From assembly GCF_020564355.1 (NCBI RefSeq), contig NZ_JAJCRR010000005.1, positions 1 to 64,000 of the forward strand: a stretch of DNA of 64,000 bases. Reading direction: 5' to 3'. Of this stretch, positions 38,864-48,962 are shown one piece after another (positions within the stretch are counted from its first letter, which is position 1; each line of letters opens with the position of its first letter). The position numbers and the translations under genes are program-made. Under the pieces are notes generated by a model, which searched no databases, was not told where the DNA came from, and saw nothing but the letters and a program-made list of their open reading frames with translations. Source of the stretch: Lachnospira pectinoschiza. Its GTDB lineage: Bacteria > Bacillota > Clostridia > Lachnospirales > Lachnospiraceae.

Positions 38864-38894
38864 CTATGTTGAAAACCAAACTATTTTACTGAAA

Positions 38895-40277
38895 TTATTG
38901 AGAAATCAAGGCTTCCCCGATTTGATAGACATTTCCGGCACCCATAGTTATCAACAAATCGCCGTTGATACAATTTTTTGATAAAAATTTCTCAATTTCT
39001 TCAAAAGAGCCAAAATAAAAACACTCTTTGCCCAGTTTTTCGATTTCGTGTTTTAAATCAAGAGAGCTGATGCCCAGTGTATCCGTTTCTCTTGCAGCAT
39101 AAATATCGGCAAGAACAACCTTATCTGCGTGGGAAAGCGCTTCTGCAAATTCCGTGAGCAGAATTTTGGTACGCGAATACGTATGCGGCTGGAATACACA
39201 CCAGACGGTTTTGTGCGGATAATGGGCAGCCGAAGCAAGCGTTGCCTTAATCTCATCCGGGTGGTGGGCATAGTCGTCAATGACTGTGACACCGTTAAAT
39301 TCGCCTTTCTTTTCAAAGCGGCGTTCTGTACCGTGAAAACCTGAAAGACCGGTGGCAATCACTTCAAGTGAAAGTCCCAGCTTTTTTGCGGCGGCAATGG
39401 CGGCAAGAGAATTGTATACATTATGCACGCCGGGAACAGAAAGATGAATCTGGCCGGAAGGTGTTCCTTCTATTAAAAGAGTGTACGTGCAGCAGCCCAT
39501 TTCATCAAAAGCAATATCTGCAGCGCTGTACATGCTCTTAGCCGGGTCAGAACCGACAGTAATGACTTCACAGGAAGTGTCCTGATAGAAGTATTCGTAA
39601 TTGTCAATATCGGTATTGATAATTAAAGTACCGTCTGCCGGAAGCTTTTCCGTAAACAGCTTAAAGGAATAACGGATATCGTCAATATCCTTAAAGAAAT
39701 CGAGGTGGTCTTCCTTGACATTTAAAATAATGTTCATGGTCGGGTGGAAGGATAAGAAGCTGTTGGTATATTCACAGGCTTCCGTTACAAAAATACCGGA
39801 CTGTCCGACACGGATATTACCGCCGATACTGTCTAAAATGCCGCCGACAGAAATGGTCGGGTCACAGTTACCTGCCATTAAAATCTCCGTCAGCATGGAA
39901 GTTGTCGTTGTTTTTCCGTGTGTACCGGCGATATTGACAGCAGTTTTGTAGTTGGTCATAATCTGTCCGAGCAGTTCGGCACGGGTAATCGTAGGAATAC
40001 CCGCAGCTCTTGCTGCCGAAAGTTCAGGATTGGTGTCCCTGATGGCAGCTGTGTAGACTACTAAGTCAATGTCACTGGTAATATTGTCAGCCGTCTGGCT
40101 GTATACAATATGACAGCCTGCGGCAGTAAGTTCTTTCGTGAGTGCAGATTCAGCAGCATCTGAGCCGGATACGGTAAAATTCTTATCCCGCAGTATATGT
40201 GCAAGACCGCTCATGCTGATTCCTCCAATACCGATAAAATGTACATGAATAGGATTATTAAAATTAATATGATACAT
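38895..40277 (-). CDS. murC: UDP-N-acetylmuramate--L-alanine ligase
   Basis: A 460-residue Mur ligase that adds the first amino acid of the peptidoglycan stem peptide. It starts MYHINFNNPIHVHFIGIGGI. Motifs are the ATP-binding AGTHGKTTTTSM, the EACEYTNSFL segment, GTERRFEKKGEFNGV and DDYAHHPDEIKATL. The ATG at 40277 has GAAAGGA upstream on the minus strand; an upstream frame extension to 40325 would run through the promoter. Confidence 0.97.
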   Translation of the reverse strand: MYHINFNNPIHVHFIGIGGISMSGLAHILRDKNFTVSGSDAAESALTKELTAAGCHIVYSQTADNITSDIDLVVYTAAIRDTNPELSAARAAGIPTITRAELLGQIMTNYKTAVNIAGTHGKTTTTSMLTEILMAGNCDPTISVGGILDSIGGNIRVGQSGIFVTEACEYTNSFLSFHPTMNIILNVKEDHLDFFKDIDDIRYSFKLFTEKLPADGTLIINTDIDNYEYFYQDTSCEVITVGSDPAKSMYSAADIAFDEMGCCTYTLLIEGTPSGQIHLSVPGVHNVYNSLAAIAAAKKLGLSLEVIATGLSGFHGTERRFEKKGEFNGVTVIDDYAHHPDEIKATLASAAHYPHKTVWCVFQPHTYSRTKILLTEFAEALSHADKVVLADIYAARETDTLGISSLDLKHEIEKLGKECFYFGSFEEIEKFLSKNCINGDLLITMGAGNVYQIGEALISQ

Positions 40278-40329
40278 GGTTGAATCCTTTCTTATTAGAT
40301 ATAGCAGATGAAAAACATCATACAATCAT

Positions 40330-40357
40330 ATTATAAACGTATTGCGGAAAAATTCAA
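40330..40357 (-). promoter_or_regulatory. promoter of murC
   Basis: On the minus strand TTGAAT (40357-40352), a 16-base spacer and TATAAT (40335-40330). Confidence 0.65.
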
Positions 40358-40396
40358 ACTTTATTTTCACCGGCGCTGACATAATATTTACGGTAC

Positions 40397-40565
40397 AGAT
40401 GTCATATGGATTGCTCCGTGCTGCGCACTCTCACAATCCTGCCCAGTATTCGCATATCGTGAAGCATTCGCTTCACTTTTATGCGAATACTGGGCGGGTC
40501 ATGAATCCTTACAGCCGCGCTTGCGCGAGCGCATCGCGGTGATAAGGATTATGACCTTGACATCT
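40397..40565. repeat. MITE-like palindromic element, 169 bp
   Basis: The ends are 8-bp inverted repeats AGATGTCA (40397-40404) and TGACATCT (40558-40565). Inside are a 15-bp perfect stem 40441-40455/40481-40495 (GCCCAGTATTCGCAT) with a smaller hairpin in its loop (40459-40465/40470-40476), and a 13-bp stem with one bulge, 40498-40511/40543-40555, enclosing a CG-rich palindrome. There is no open reading frame. It lies between the divergent murC and glgC promoters and is richer in GC than its surroundings. The rest of the 40278-40772 gap holds only the two promoters. Confidence 0.7.
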
Positions 40566-40697
40566 TAAATTATATCGGAAAAATAGGTATTATTTGAAAA
40601 TATCCGCATAAAATGTAAATTGTATTGCGTATGTGTTATATACAAGTGTAATTGTTTTATTAAAGGATAAAAATATTTAGAATTTTACAAAATTCTT

Positions 40698-40726
40698 TTT
40701 ACTTAATGAGTCACATATGATATAAT
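40698..40726 (+). promoter_or_regulatory. promoter of glgC-glgD
   Basis: TTTACT (40698-40703), a 17-base spacer and TATAAT (40721-40726), with a TGA extension (TGN) before the -10. Confidence 0.72.
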
Positions 40727-40772
40727 TGTTTTATCAAAACAGGTTTATTATTATAACATCAGAGGTGATAGC

Positions 40773-42047
40773 ATGATTAAAAAAGAGATGATTGCCATGT
40801 TATTGGCAGGGGGACAAGGCAGCAGACTGGGAGTGCTGACTGCAAAGGTAGCGAAGCCTGCGGTATCTTTTGGTGGAAAGTATAGGATTATCGATTTTCC
40901 ATTGAGTAACTGCATTAATTCAGGCATTGATACGGTAGGTGTGCTGACACAGTATCAGCCGTTAAGACTGAACTCGCATATCGGTATTGGTATTCCGTGG
41001 GATTTGGACAGAAATGTCGGTGGTGTAACTGTACTTCCGCCGTATGAAAAGAGTTCAAACAGTGAGTGGTATACAGGAACAGCCAATGCCATTTATCAGA
41101 ATCTGGAGTATATGGAACAGTATAATCCCGATTATGTTTTGATTTTGTCAGGAGATCATATTTATAAGATGGACTACAAAATCATGCTGGATTATCATAA
41201 GGCGAACAATGCGGATATTACGATTGCCGCAATGCCGGTTCCGATGGAAGAAGCGAGCCGTTTTGGTATCGTGGTAACAGATGAAGATAACCGCATTACA
41301 GAATTTGAGGAAAAACCGGCGCAGCCAAAGAGCAATCTAGCGTCAATGGGTATTTACATATTCAGCTGGAAGGTATTAAAGGAAGCTTTAATCAAGCTGA
41401 AAGACCAGAATGAATGTGACTTTGGCAAGCATGTTATTCCGTACTGCTTCGAGAACAATAAACGCATTTTTGCGTATGAGTACAACGGATACTGGAAAGA
41501 TGTCGGAACACTCAGTTCTTATTGGGAAGCAAATATGGAATTGATTGATATTATCCCGGTGTTTAACCTGTATGAAGAATTTTGGAAGATTTATACCCGC
41601 ACGGATACGATTCCGCCGCAGTATATCGGGGAAAATGCTTACATAGAAAAGAGTATTATCGGTGATGGAACGGAAATTTACGGAAAGGTTTATAATTCCG
41701 TTATCGGTGCCGGCGTCGTCATAGAAGAAGGCACGGTGGTACGTGATTCAATTATTATGAACAATTCTGTTATCGGAAAAGACAGTATTGTTACAAAGTC
41801 GATTATTGCAGAAGATGTTCAGATTGGCAGCCATGTTGAACTTGGGGCAGGCGAAGAAGCAGAGAATGTATTTAAACCCCAAATTTATAATTCAGGCCTT
41901 GTTACAGTCGGTGAATGTTCCGTTATCCCGGACAATGTAACAGTAGGTAAGAATACAGCTATTTCCGGCGAGACGACCATTGATGATTATCAGGAAGGGC
42001 AGCTTGCAAGCGGAGGCATCATAATTAAGGCAGGTGATAATGTATGA
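40773..42047 (+). CDS. glgC: glucose-1-phosphate adenylyltransferase
   Basis: A 424-residue enzyme making ADP-glucose for glycogen. The N-terminal nucleotidyltransferase domain has [22 protein letters not shown] and [19 protein letters not shown]. The sugar site [20 protein letters not shown] follows, and a C-terminal left-handed beta-helix (hexapeptide repeats from about residue 290). It overlaps glgD by 4 bases (ATGA). Confidence 0.96.
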   Translation: MIKKEMIAMLLAGGQGSRLGVLTAKVAKPAVSFGGKYRIIDFPLSNCINSGIDTVGVLTQYQPLRLNSHIGIGIPWDLDRNVGGVTVLPPYEKSSNSEWYTGTANAIYQNLEYMEQYNPDYVLILSGDHIYKMDYKIMLDYHKANNADITIAAMPVPMEEASRFGIVVTDEDNRITEFEEKPAQPKSNLASMGIYIFSWKVLKEALIKLKDQNECDFGKHVIPYCFENNKRIFAYEYNGYWKDVGTLSSYWEANMELIDIIPVFNLYEEFWKIYTRTDTIPPQYIGENAYIEKSIIGDGTEIYGKVYNSVIGAGVVIEEGTVVRDSIIMNNSVIGKDSIVTKSIIAEDVQIGSHVELGAGEEAENVFKPQIYNSGLVTVGECSVIPDNVTVGKNTAISGETTIDDYQEGQLASGGIIIKAGDNV

Positions 42048-43159
42048 AAGCAATAGGAATTATTCTGGCCGGTGGCAATAACAAACTGATGAAAGATTTA
42101 TCAAAAAAGAGGGCAATCGCGGCAATGCCGGTTGCGGGAAGCTACAGGGCAATTGATTTTGCATTAAGTAATATGTCCAATTCCCGTATTAATAAAGTGG
42201 CTGTTATTACACAGTACAATGCCCGTTCTTTAAATGAGCATTTAAGTTCATCAAAGTGGTGGGATTTCGGCAGAAAGCAGGGCGGACTGTTCGTATTTAC
42301 ACCGACAATTACAGCAGACAGCAGCTACTGGTACCGCGGCACGGCAGATTCTTTATATCAGAATCTGAATTACTTAAAGACAAGCCATGAGCCGTATGTT
42401 GTTATCGCATCCGGTGACGGTATTTATAAGATGGATTATAATAAAGTGCTGGAGTACCATATCGAAAAGAAAGCGGATATTACGATGGTTGTCAAGAAAA
42501 TGACAGACCGTTCGGAGATTAACCGTTTCGGACTGGTAACGATGACAGAGGAAGGACGGATTACCGATATCGATGAGAAACCGCTGGAAACCAATCTTTC
42601 CACTGTTTCAACAGGAATCTATGTAATCCGCAGAAGACTGCTGATTGAACTGATTGAAAAGGCAGCTTCAGAAGACCGTCATGATTTTGTAAGGGATATT
42701 CTGATACGTTATAAGAATATTAAAAAGATTTACGGATATAAGCTGGAAAGCTATTGGAGCAATATCTCATCCGTAAGGTCTTACTATAAAACGAATATGG
42801 ACTTTTTAAAGAAAGATGTCCGTGATTATTTCTTTAAGCAGTATCCGGATATTTATTCAAAGGTAGAAGATTTACCGCCGGCAAAGTACAACTGTGGTGC
42901 ACAGGTCAGCAACAGCCTTGTATCAAGCGGCTGCATTGTCAACGGTACAATTGAAAATTCGATTTTGTTTAAAAAGATTTATATCGGAAATAACAGTGTG
43001 GTAAAGAATTGCATTATTTTAAATAATGCATATATTGGAGATAACTCTTATCTGGAGAACTGCATTGTGGAAAGCGGAAGTACCATTAAAGCCAATACCA
43101 ATTACAAGGGTGAGGGTGAACCGCTGATTCTTGATGAAAACAGTCCGATTTATTACTAA
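42044..43159 (+). CDS. glgD: GlgD, regulatory subunit of ADP-glucose synthase
   Basis: A 371-residue paralogue of GlgC. The nucleotide-binding loop is changed ([23 protein letters not shown]), lacking the GxGxRL residues needed for catalysis, as is typical of GlgD. It associates with GlgC and modulates its activity in Firmicutes. The C-terminal beta-helix is kept ([21 protein letters not shown]). It is coupled to glgC. Confidence 0.95.
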   Translation: MKAIGIILAGGNNKLMKDLSKKRAIAAMPVAGSYRAIDFALSNMSNSRINKVAVITQYNARSLNEHLSSSKWWDFGRKQGGLFVFTPTITADSSYWYRGTADSLYQNLNYLKTSHEPYVVIASGDGIYKMDYNKVLEYHIEKKADITMVVKKMTDRSEINRFGLVTMTEEGRITDIDEKPLETNLSTVSTGIYVIRRRLLIELIEKAASEDRHDFVRDILIRYKNIKKIYGYKLESYWSNISSVRSYYKTNMDFLKKDVRDYFFKQYPDIYSKVEDLPPAKYNCGAQVSNSLVSSGCIVNGTIENSILFKKIYIGNNSVVKNCIILNNAYIGDNSYLENCIVESGSTIKANTNYKGEGEPLILDENSPIYY

Positions 43160-43218
43160 AAAACTGCAACGACACAAAAAGATTATGGCTGCAACAGGGG
43201 GCAGCAGAAGGGGCGCTT

Positions 43219-43488
43219 ATGAATATTACAGACGTACGTGTTAGAAAAATCAGCAAAGAAGGAAAGATGAAGGCAGTTGTATCGGTTACAATAGATGATG
43301 AATTTGTTGTACACGATATTAAGGTTATCGAAGGCGATAAGGGGTTATTTATTGCGATGCCAAGCAGAAGGTCGTCAGACGGTGAGTACAGGGATGTAGC
43401 CCACCCAATCAACACCTCGACAAGAGAACGGTTACAGGCGGTGATTCTGGAAGCCTATGAAAAGGCAGAAGAATCGCCAGAGGAATAA
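43219..43488 (+). CDS. spoVG: SpoVG family regulator
   Basis: An 89-residue nucleic-acid-binding protein starting [20 protein letters not shown], with the binding segment [23 protein letters not shown]. SpoVG binds DNA and RNA and affects division, capsule and sporulation genes in various Firmicutes. Its presence does not prove spore formation. Confidence 0.96.
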   Translation: MNITDVRVRKISKEGKMKAVVSVTIDDEFVVHDIKVIEGDKGLFIAMPSRRSSDGEYRDVAHPINTSTRERLQAVILEAYEKAEESPEE

Positions 43489-43519
43489 CAGGCAATAAAA
43501 TTGTAAAGTAAAATAAAAA

Positions 43520-43605
43520 GGCTGCACAGAAAGAGTAGTGTCTGCAATGCGGCAATGGACATATCCATTGGATTGCAGGTTATGGCTTGTATCTGTGCAG
43601 TTTTT
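43520..43605 (+). terminator. terminator between spoVG and the AraC regulator gene
   Basis: The outer stem CTGCACAGA (43522-43530) / TCTGTGCAG (43592-43600) is followed by TTTTT. Two further hairpins lie inside (CTGCAAT/ATTGCAG and CAATGGA/TCCATTG). An A run before the stem makes it usable from both sides. Confidence 0.8.
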
Positions 43606-43622
43606 ATTTCTTGTATTCTGTA

Positions 43623-44462
43623 TCACCGGTCAACAATATTCCCTTTCAGTTTCCGGAATGTCGATGGGGACACGCCATTTACTTTCTTAAAGGCGTCGCC
43701 GTAGTAGTTGCTGTTATCATAGCCGCATTCAAAGGCGATTTCCGTAATGCTCATGCCGGTTTCCAGAAGCAGTTTTTCAGAATGATTAATCCGCACATTA
43801 TTTAAGTATTCTTTAAACCCCAGACCGTTTGCAGACTTGAATTTTTTGGAAAAGTACGAAGGATTTAAGTGCAGCAGTTCTGCCATGTCATCCAGTGTAA
43901 TATTATTTTTAAAGTGTTCGTTAATGTAGTCTACGGCAATCTGGAGTGCTTCATCGGTGGCACGTGTGTTGTTGTTGACAATCAGAATTGAAGCATCATT
44001 AATATATCGTAAAATACGCACGACCAAGGTCTGAAAATACATTTTTAACATGCAGTTTGAAAAAATATCAGACGACTGGTGTTCGGCAAGAATCAGACTC
44101 AGCATAGCATTGATATCGCTGCGGCAGTCCTCCGGCAGATAAAAGATTTTGGAAAACAGGTGGCTTTGCAGCCATACTGTGCCGAATTCTGCAACCAGCT
44201 CGCTTAAATAACTCTGTGTAAATTCAATCGATACACATTCATGCAGGGCAGCATCTGAGTAAGAAGTGCGGTGCAGCGTATCTGCGGGAATAAATGTAAT
44301 ATTGCCGGGCGTCAGGTGGTAGACATTGTTTTTGATAAATAAATCGCAACCGCCGCTGATCAGGTAAAACATTTCATAATAAGAATGTGCATGCGCAGAG
44401 TGCATATGGTAAGACGCCTGATGGGTCTTTTTGGAAATTTCAAATCGTGATGTTACAGCCAT
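43623..44462 (-). CDS. AraC-family transcriptional regulator
   Basis: A 279-residue regulator. The N-terminal cupin-like sensor domain (about 15-150) has HMHSAHAHSYYEMFYLISGG and HLTPGNITFIPADTLH. The C-terminal double helix-turn-helix (about 175-275) has ITLDDMAELLHLNPSYFSKK and the AraC signature ITEIAFECGYDNSNYYGDAFKK. Family members usually bind a sugar and activate degradation genes. It is transcribed away from the pectinase genes immediately next door, so control of that locus is the simplest reading. The ATG at 44462 is preceded by GAGGATTTCT. Confidence 0.9.
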   Translation of the reverse strand: MAVTSRFEISKKTHQASYHMHSAHAHSYYEMFYLISGGCDLFIKNNVYHLTPGNITFIPADTLHRTSYSDAALHECVSIEFTQSYLSELVAEFGTVWLQSHLFSKIFYLPEDCRSDINAMLSLILAEHQSSDIFSNCMLKMYFQTLVVRILRYINDASILIVNNNTRATDEALQIAVDYINEHFKNNITLDDMAELLHLNPSYFSKKFKSANGLGFKEYLNNVRINHSEKLLLETGMSITEIAFECGYDNSNYYGDAFKKVNGVSPSTFRKLKGNIVDR

Positions 44463-44680
44463 AGAAATCCTCGTTTCTGAACAATTTTATAAAATTTTGT
44501 TCGGATGTTTTTTGAATATAAAATGGTAAAAATGCACAAAAAATCATAATATATTTGCGTAATATTAACATATACTATATTTTACACCTAAAATAATCAG
44601 TAAACAAGAGCAAAAATCACTATTTTTTTGTAGAAAAGGTGGGATGTTTGTGATAGATTAGAGTCATTGGAGAGATTTAA

Positions 44681-44710
44681 CAAAAATGTAACACGAATTT
44701 TACATTTTTG
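44681..44710. promoter_or_regulatory. perfect inverted repeat upstream of the first pectate lyase gene
   Basis: CAAAAATGTAA (44681-44691) and TTACATTTTTG (44700-44710) form an 11-bp perfect inverted repeat with an 8-base spacer. Its end lies 45 bases before the start codon at 44756. It could be an operator or a leader hairpin. I found no convincing -35/-10 pair in this intergenic region. Confidence 0.6.
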
Positions 44711-44755
44711 ATTAAAAATTGACAATAGGGCTAATTTCACGAGAGGAGAGTAATT

Positions 44756-47700
44756 ATGAAGACTAAAAAGTCAAAAAGAGTAATGGCGGTCGTAATGGCG
44801 GTTTTACTCACAGTAGGTATTATGCCTATGGACTGGGCTGTAACAAAGGCAGCAGCAAGTACAGTCCACTCTTTTGATGCAACAGCGCAGGCTTCAGTTG
44901 GGGATGACAAAGCCGTGATTGCAGAGGGAACAACATTTAATGACGGGTACTTTAAAATCGTAGGAAAAGTGACCCAGAGAACCAACAGTGACGGAAGCAT
45001 AAAGGCTTACGAACTGGCATCTAAGGCGGCAGGTGCCGTGCAGTTTACAACGGAAAGCACTTCTTCCGTAGTAGTAGGATTAAGCAGTACGGGCGGTTCT
45101 AATGAATCCGCAGTGGCACTGATTAATACAGCGGACAATAGTGTGGTTGCAGAAGATGCAGGAACAGCTGTTGTAGCAGGAACAAAAAAGACAGAGTTAA
45201 AGTATACAGCATTACCGGCAGGTACCTATCAGGTTGTATCACCGGAAGATGCAGAACGTAACAGAGGCGCAAGATTCTTAGACATTACTGTTGAGGAAGA
45301 AGAAGCTGCAGCAGTTACAACAACTTATGCATTCGCAGTTGCAGACCTTTCACCGGCAGCTTACAGCGTAACAGCCGATAAGACAGCAATTGCTGAAGGA
45401 ACAGTCTTTGCTTCTGATTATGTAAAGACTGTCGGAACAGCAACATTCAGAACAAAGAGTTCTTCCGATTTCAGTGCATTAAAGGCAATTGAACTTGGTT
45501 CAAAGGCATCCGGTGCATTACAGTTTACTGTAACAGGTACTGCTTCAGTATCTTTTGAAGCAAGCAGTACAGGCGGTTCGAATGAATCGGCAATTGCACT
45601 TGTAAATACAGCAGACAACAGTACGGTTGCAGAAGATGCAGGAACAACTATTGTTAAGGGAACAAACGCAACAAAGCTTACATACAGCAGCTTACCGGCA
45701 GGTATTTATCAGATTGTATCACCGGAAGATGCAGAACGTAACAGAGGTGCCAGAGTATTAAGTTTTACGGCAGAGCAGACAGCAAGCGGCGAAAGACCGG
45801 CAAGAAAAGCATGGGAAGACGTAGCAGCACCGGCAATTGGTGAGATTACGGCAGCAGACGGTAAAATTACAGTTCCGTTTACAATGGTAATCGGCTATGA
45901 CGGTGCAGACAGTGTATCCGTTGATATGAAGAATGCAGCAGGAACGGTTGTAGCCACAGAAAATTATGCAAAAGATGCAGCAGAAGGTGTAGTTACATTT
46001 ACACCGGCTGCAAGCGGTGATTATACATTTACAATTACAGCAGCAAGAAAAGATGAAGCAGACAAGACAGGAACAGATAAGGAATTTAAGGGCTTTGAAC
46101 TTCCTCTTGCTAAGCCGTCTTTCCAGAGTGCAACAAGCCAGGGCGGTGGTAAGGTTTCACTCGTATGGGACGAAGTGACAGAAGCTTCTTCTTATGAAGT
46201 ATCATACAGCGAAAACGGAACAGACTTTACACAGCCTGTATCTGTAACAGGAACAGAATATGTCGTTTCAGGACTGACAGTCGGCAAGGAATATACTTTC
46301 AAGCTGACAGCAGTCAGAGTATTACCGGCAGCCGTTTCAGAAGCTGCAACGATTACAGCAAAAGCAACTGCAGAAGCACAGCAGGTATGGGCTTTTTCAG
46401 CATTCGGTCAGGGCGTCAGCTCAGATGAAAAGAATGCAGGCTATGAAGGCAGTGCGAATGACGGAAAGGTAACACTTTGGAATTTAAACAGCAAGGGTAA
46501 GATTGTACCGGCTTCTACAGACGGTTTATCCTTCTACTATACAGCCATTCCTTCTAATATGAACTTTACATTGTCAGCAACCGTAACAGTTGATGAATGG
46601 ACATTGACAAACGGTCAGGAAGGCTTTGGTTTAATGGCGGCCGACAGAGTTGGTAAGAACGGTGATTCTTCTGTATTCTGGAACAACTCCTATATGGCAT
46701 CTGTCACAAAGGTTGAATACTATGTAAACGCAGATGGCAGCATGGCATTAGACACGATTAAGCAGGGTGGCACAACAGCACCGGAGGGTTCTGTAAAGGC
46801 AACAATGAAGTTAGGTATCGGCTCACAGGAAAAGACAGGTGTTACAAAGGCAAACCTTTCTAAGCTTGAAGCAAACGATACAGCAACCGTAAACAATGAA
46901 TTCAGTTCAAAGATGACAACACTGGAAAGCTCCGGTGTAACGGGAAATCTGATTGGCAATGCAACAAAGGATGTTACAGGAACTGTTGAGAATCCGCTGG
47001 CAACCTTTAAGATGTCTATTCAGAAAAATAACACAGGTTATTTCGTAAGCTATACCAACGAAGCAGGCGAAACTGTGACAAAGAAATACTATGATACAAA
47101 GGCATTGGAACAGTTAGATGAAGACAATGTATATGTTGGTTTCTTTGCTTCAAGAACAGCAAAGATTACCGTAACAGACATTAACTTAACAACGATTTCA
47201 CCTGAAAATGATGTGGCAAAAGAAGAACAGCCGGTTACAACTGTAGCACCTTCATATAAAGTAACATCTGCTTCTGTATCCAATTCAGAAAGCTACAAGT
47301 TATCTTATGTAGCCAATGCAGACGGTCACGTTGTTGTTACTGCAGCAGACGGAACGGTCATTGCAGATGAAGATGTAACAGCCGGTCAGAAATATGTATG
47401 GGAAACGACATTAACATTAGGTGAGAATACATTTACAGTAACGATGACACCGGTGGAAGGTTACAGACCAAGTGAATTTGAAGTATTGGATTCTTATGAA
47501 GCTTCAACATTTACTTATAAGGTAACATACAACAAGTTTGATGGTGACGTGATTTATGTCGGACCGGATGCGGCATCAGACGGTGTCGGTACAAAGGAAA
47601 ATCCGATTGACATTTACACAGCAGTAAAATATGTTTCACCGGGACAAAAGATTGTACTCCTTTCAGGTACATACAACTTAGAATCAACAGTTACGGTACA

Positions 47701-48919
47701 GCCGGGTATCGACGGTACGGAAAGCCAGCCAATCATTATGGCAGCAGAGTCTTCTACAGACAGACCGGTATTTGATTTCGGCAAGAACTGTGAAGGTATG
47801 GTATTAGCTGGTGATCACTGGTATTATCAGGGATTTGATGTAACAAATTCAGCAAATGCAAAGGATGGTATCAGACTTTGCGGAAGCAGCTGTACAGTAG
47901 ATAACGTACGGACTTATCACAACGGTAACACCGGTTTACAGATCAGCCGTTTTACATCAACAGATACTAAAGAAGAATGGCCAAGCAACAACTTAGTATT
48001 AAATTGTACATCATACGGCAATGCCGATGAGGGTTATGAAGATGCAGACGGATTTGCAGCAAAGCTGACAATCGGTGAAGGCAATGTATTTGACGGATGT
48101 ATCGCATACAACAATGCAGATGACGGATGGGATTTATTTGCAAAGGTAGAAACAGGCTCAATCGGTGCTGTAACAATCCAGAACTGTGTAGCTTATGGCA
48201 ACGGTTATCTGGAAGACGGTACTGATGCCGGTAACGGTAACGGATTTAAGATGGGTGGTTCAAGCATGTCAGGATACCACAAGTTAATCAATTCCGTAGC
48301 ATTTGATAACAAGGCAAAGGGTATTGATTCTAACAGCTGTCCGGATATTCAGGTAACCAATTCTACATCATACAATAATGGCGGTTCAAACGTAGCCATG
48401 TATACAAATGATGCAGCAAATACCGATTTTATGGCAACAGGTGTTCTTTCATGGAGAACACAGAAGACAAGTGTGAATGAAACATTTAAGTTCAAGGGTA
48501 CACAGGATGCTTCTAAGGTATATCAGTCAAGCAACTATTTCTGGAACTGCACGGAAGCAGGAACAAATAATAGTACAACAGCCGTAACGGCAGACTGGTT
48601 TGTATCTACAGACACAAAGATGAATTATGACACACACGTATATGCAGCGATTCCGGTTACAAGAAACAGTGACAATACAATCAATATGAACGGCTTACTG
48701 GTACTTACAGCCAATGCAAAGGCTGGCGCTGTTGTAGGCGGTCAGGCTTCTGCAAAGATTGATTTGAGCGGTAAGATGACAGGTGGTCTGTTATTCCAGA
48801 AGACAACAGGCAGTGAATCTGTAGAAACAGGTGATATGGCAAATATGATGCTTTATATCCTCTTACTGCTTGGTGCAGCAGGTGTATATGCAGCTTCTAA
48901 GAAAAGAAAGCACGCATAA
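44756..48919 (+). CDS. secreted PL9 pectate lyase with tandem N-terminal modules and sorting-type tail
   Basis: A 1387-residue exported enzyme cleaving polygalacturonate by beta-elimination. A signal peptide (about 1-34) precedes two homologous modules (about 35-185 and 190-345; 160-residue period, each with STGGSNESA and VSPEDAERNRGAR), a fibronectin-III-like domain (about 455-545), a central beta-rich region (about 545-830), and the PL9 right-handed beta-helix (about 930-1320). Comparison with Pel9A gives Ca-binding Asp1098, Asp1122, Asp1123, Asp1126 and catalytic Lys1165 (GFKMGG). The C-terminus is VETGD, a hydrophobic helix and SKKRKHA, a sortase-type signal without LP. The start follows GAGGAGAG. 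A homologous PL9 protein is encoded at 53473. Confidence 0.93.
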   Translation: MKTKKSKRVMAVVMAVLLTVGIMPMDWAVTKAAASTVHSFDATAQASVGDDKAVIAEGTTFNDGYFKIVGKVTQRTNSDGSIKAYELASKAAGAVQFTTESTSSVVVGLSSTGGSNESAVALINTADNSVVAEDAGTAVVAGTKKTELKYTALPAGTYQVVSPEDAERNRGARFLDITVEEEEAAAVTTTYAFAVADLSPAAYSVTADKTAIAEGTVFASDYVKTVGTATFRTKSSSDFSALKAIELGSKASGALQFTVTGTASVSFEASSTGGSNESAIALVNTADNSTVAEDAGTTIVKGTNATKLTYSSLPAGIYQIVSPEDAERNRGARVLSFTAEQTASGERPARKAWEDVAAPAIGEITAADGKITVPFTMVIGYDGADSVSVDMKNAAGTVVATENYAKDAAEGVVTFTPAASGDYTFTITAARKDEADKTGTDKEFKGFELPLAKPSFQSATSQGGGKVSLVWDEVTEASSYEVSYSENGTDFTQPVSVTGTEYVVSGLTVGKEYTFKLTAVRVLPAAVSEAATITAKATAEAQQVWAFSAFGQGVSSDEKNAGYEGSANDGKVTLWNLNSKGKIVPASTDGLSFYYTAIPSNMNFTLSATVTVDEWTLTNGQEGFGLMAADRVGKNGDSSVFWNNSYMASVTKVEYYVNADGSMALDTIKQGGTTAPEGSVKATMKLGIGSQEKTGVTKANLSKLEANDTATVNNEFSSKMTTLESSGVTGNLIGNATKDVTGTVENPLATFKMSIQKNNTGYFVSYTNEAGETVTKKYYDTKALEQLDEDNVYVGFFASRTAKITVTDINLTTISPENDVAKEEQPVTTVAPSYKVTSASVSNSESYKLSYVANADGHVVVTAADGTVIADEDVTAGQKYVWETTLTLGENTFTVTMTPVEGYRPSEFEVLDSYEASTFTYKVTYNKFDGDVIYVGPDAASDGVGTKENPIDIYTAVKYVSPGQKIVLLSGTYNLESTVTVQPGIDGTESQPIIMAAESSTDRPVFDFGKNCEGMVLAGDHWYYQGFDVTNSANAKDGIRLCGSSCTVDNVRTYHNGNTGLQISRFTSTDTKEEWPSNNLVLNCTSYGNADEGYEDADGFAAKLTIGEGNVFDGCIAYNNADDGWDLFAKVETGSIGAVTIQNCVAYGNGYLEDGTDAGNGNGFKMGGSSMSGYHKLINSVAFDNKAKGIDSNSCPDIQVTNSTSYNNGGSNVAMYTNDAANTDFMATGVLSWRTQKTSVNETFKFKGTQDASKVYQSSNYFWNCTEAGTNNSTTAVTADWFVSTDTKMNYDTHVYAAIPVTRNSDNTINMNGLLVLTANAKAGAVVGGQASAKIDLSGKMTGGLLFQKTTGSESVETGDMANMMLYILLLLGAAGVYAASKKRKHA

Positions 48920-48962
48920 GCATGATGCCGGATTCAGACGAATATAAACGAATATAAAAGTC

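Noticed and set aside
38700..38870. Reading the DnaA-box cluster as the main chromosomal origin
   Set aside because: No dnaA, dnaN, rpmH or rnpA nearby, no obvious AT-rich unwinding element, and gene orientation does not switch as at an origin; kept as a regulatory or titration cluster.
44719..44724. TTGACA as -35 box of the first pectate lyase gene
   Set aside because: The sequence 17 bases downstream is the ribosome binding site region and contains no -10 box.
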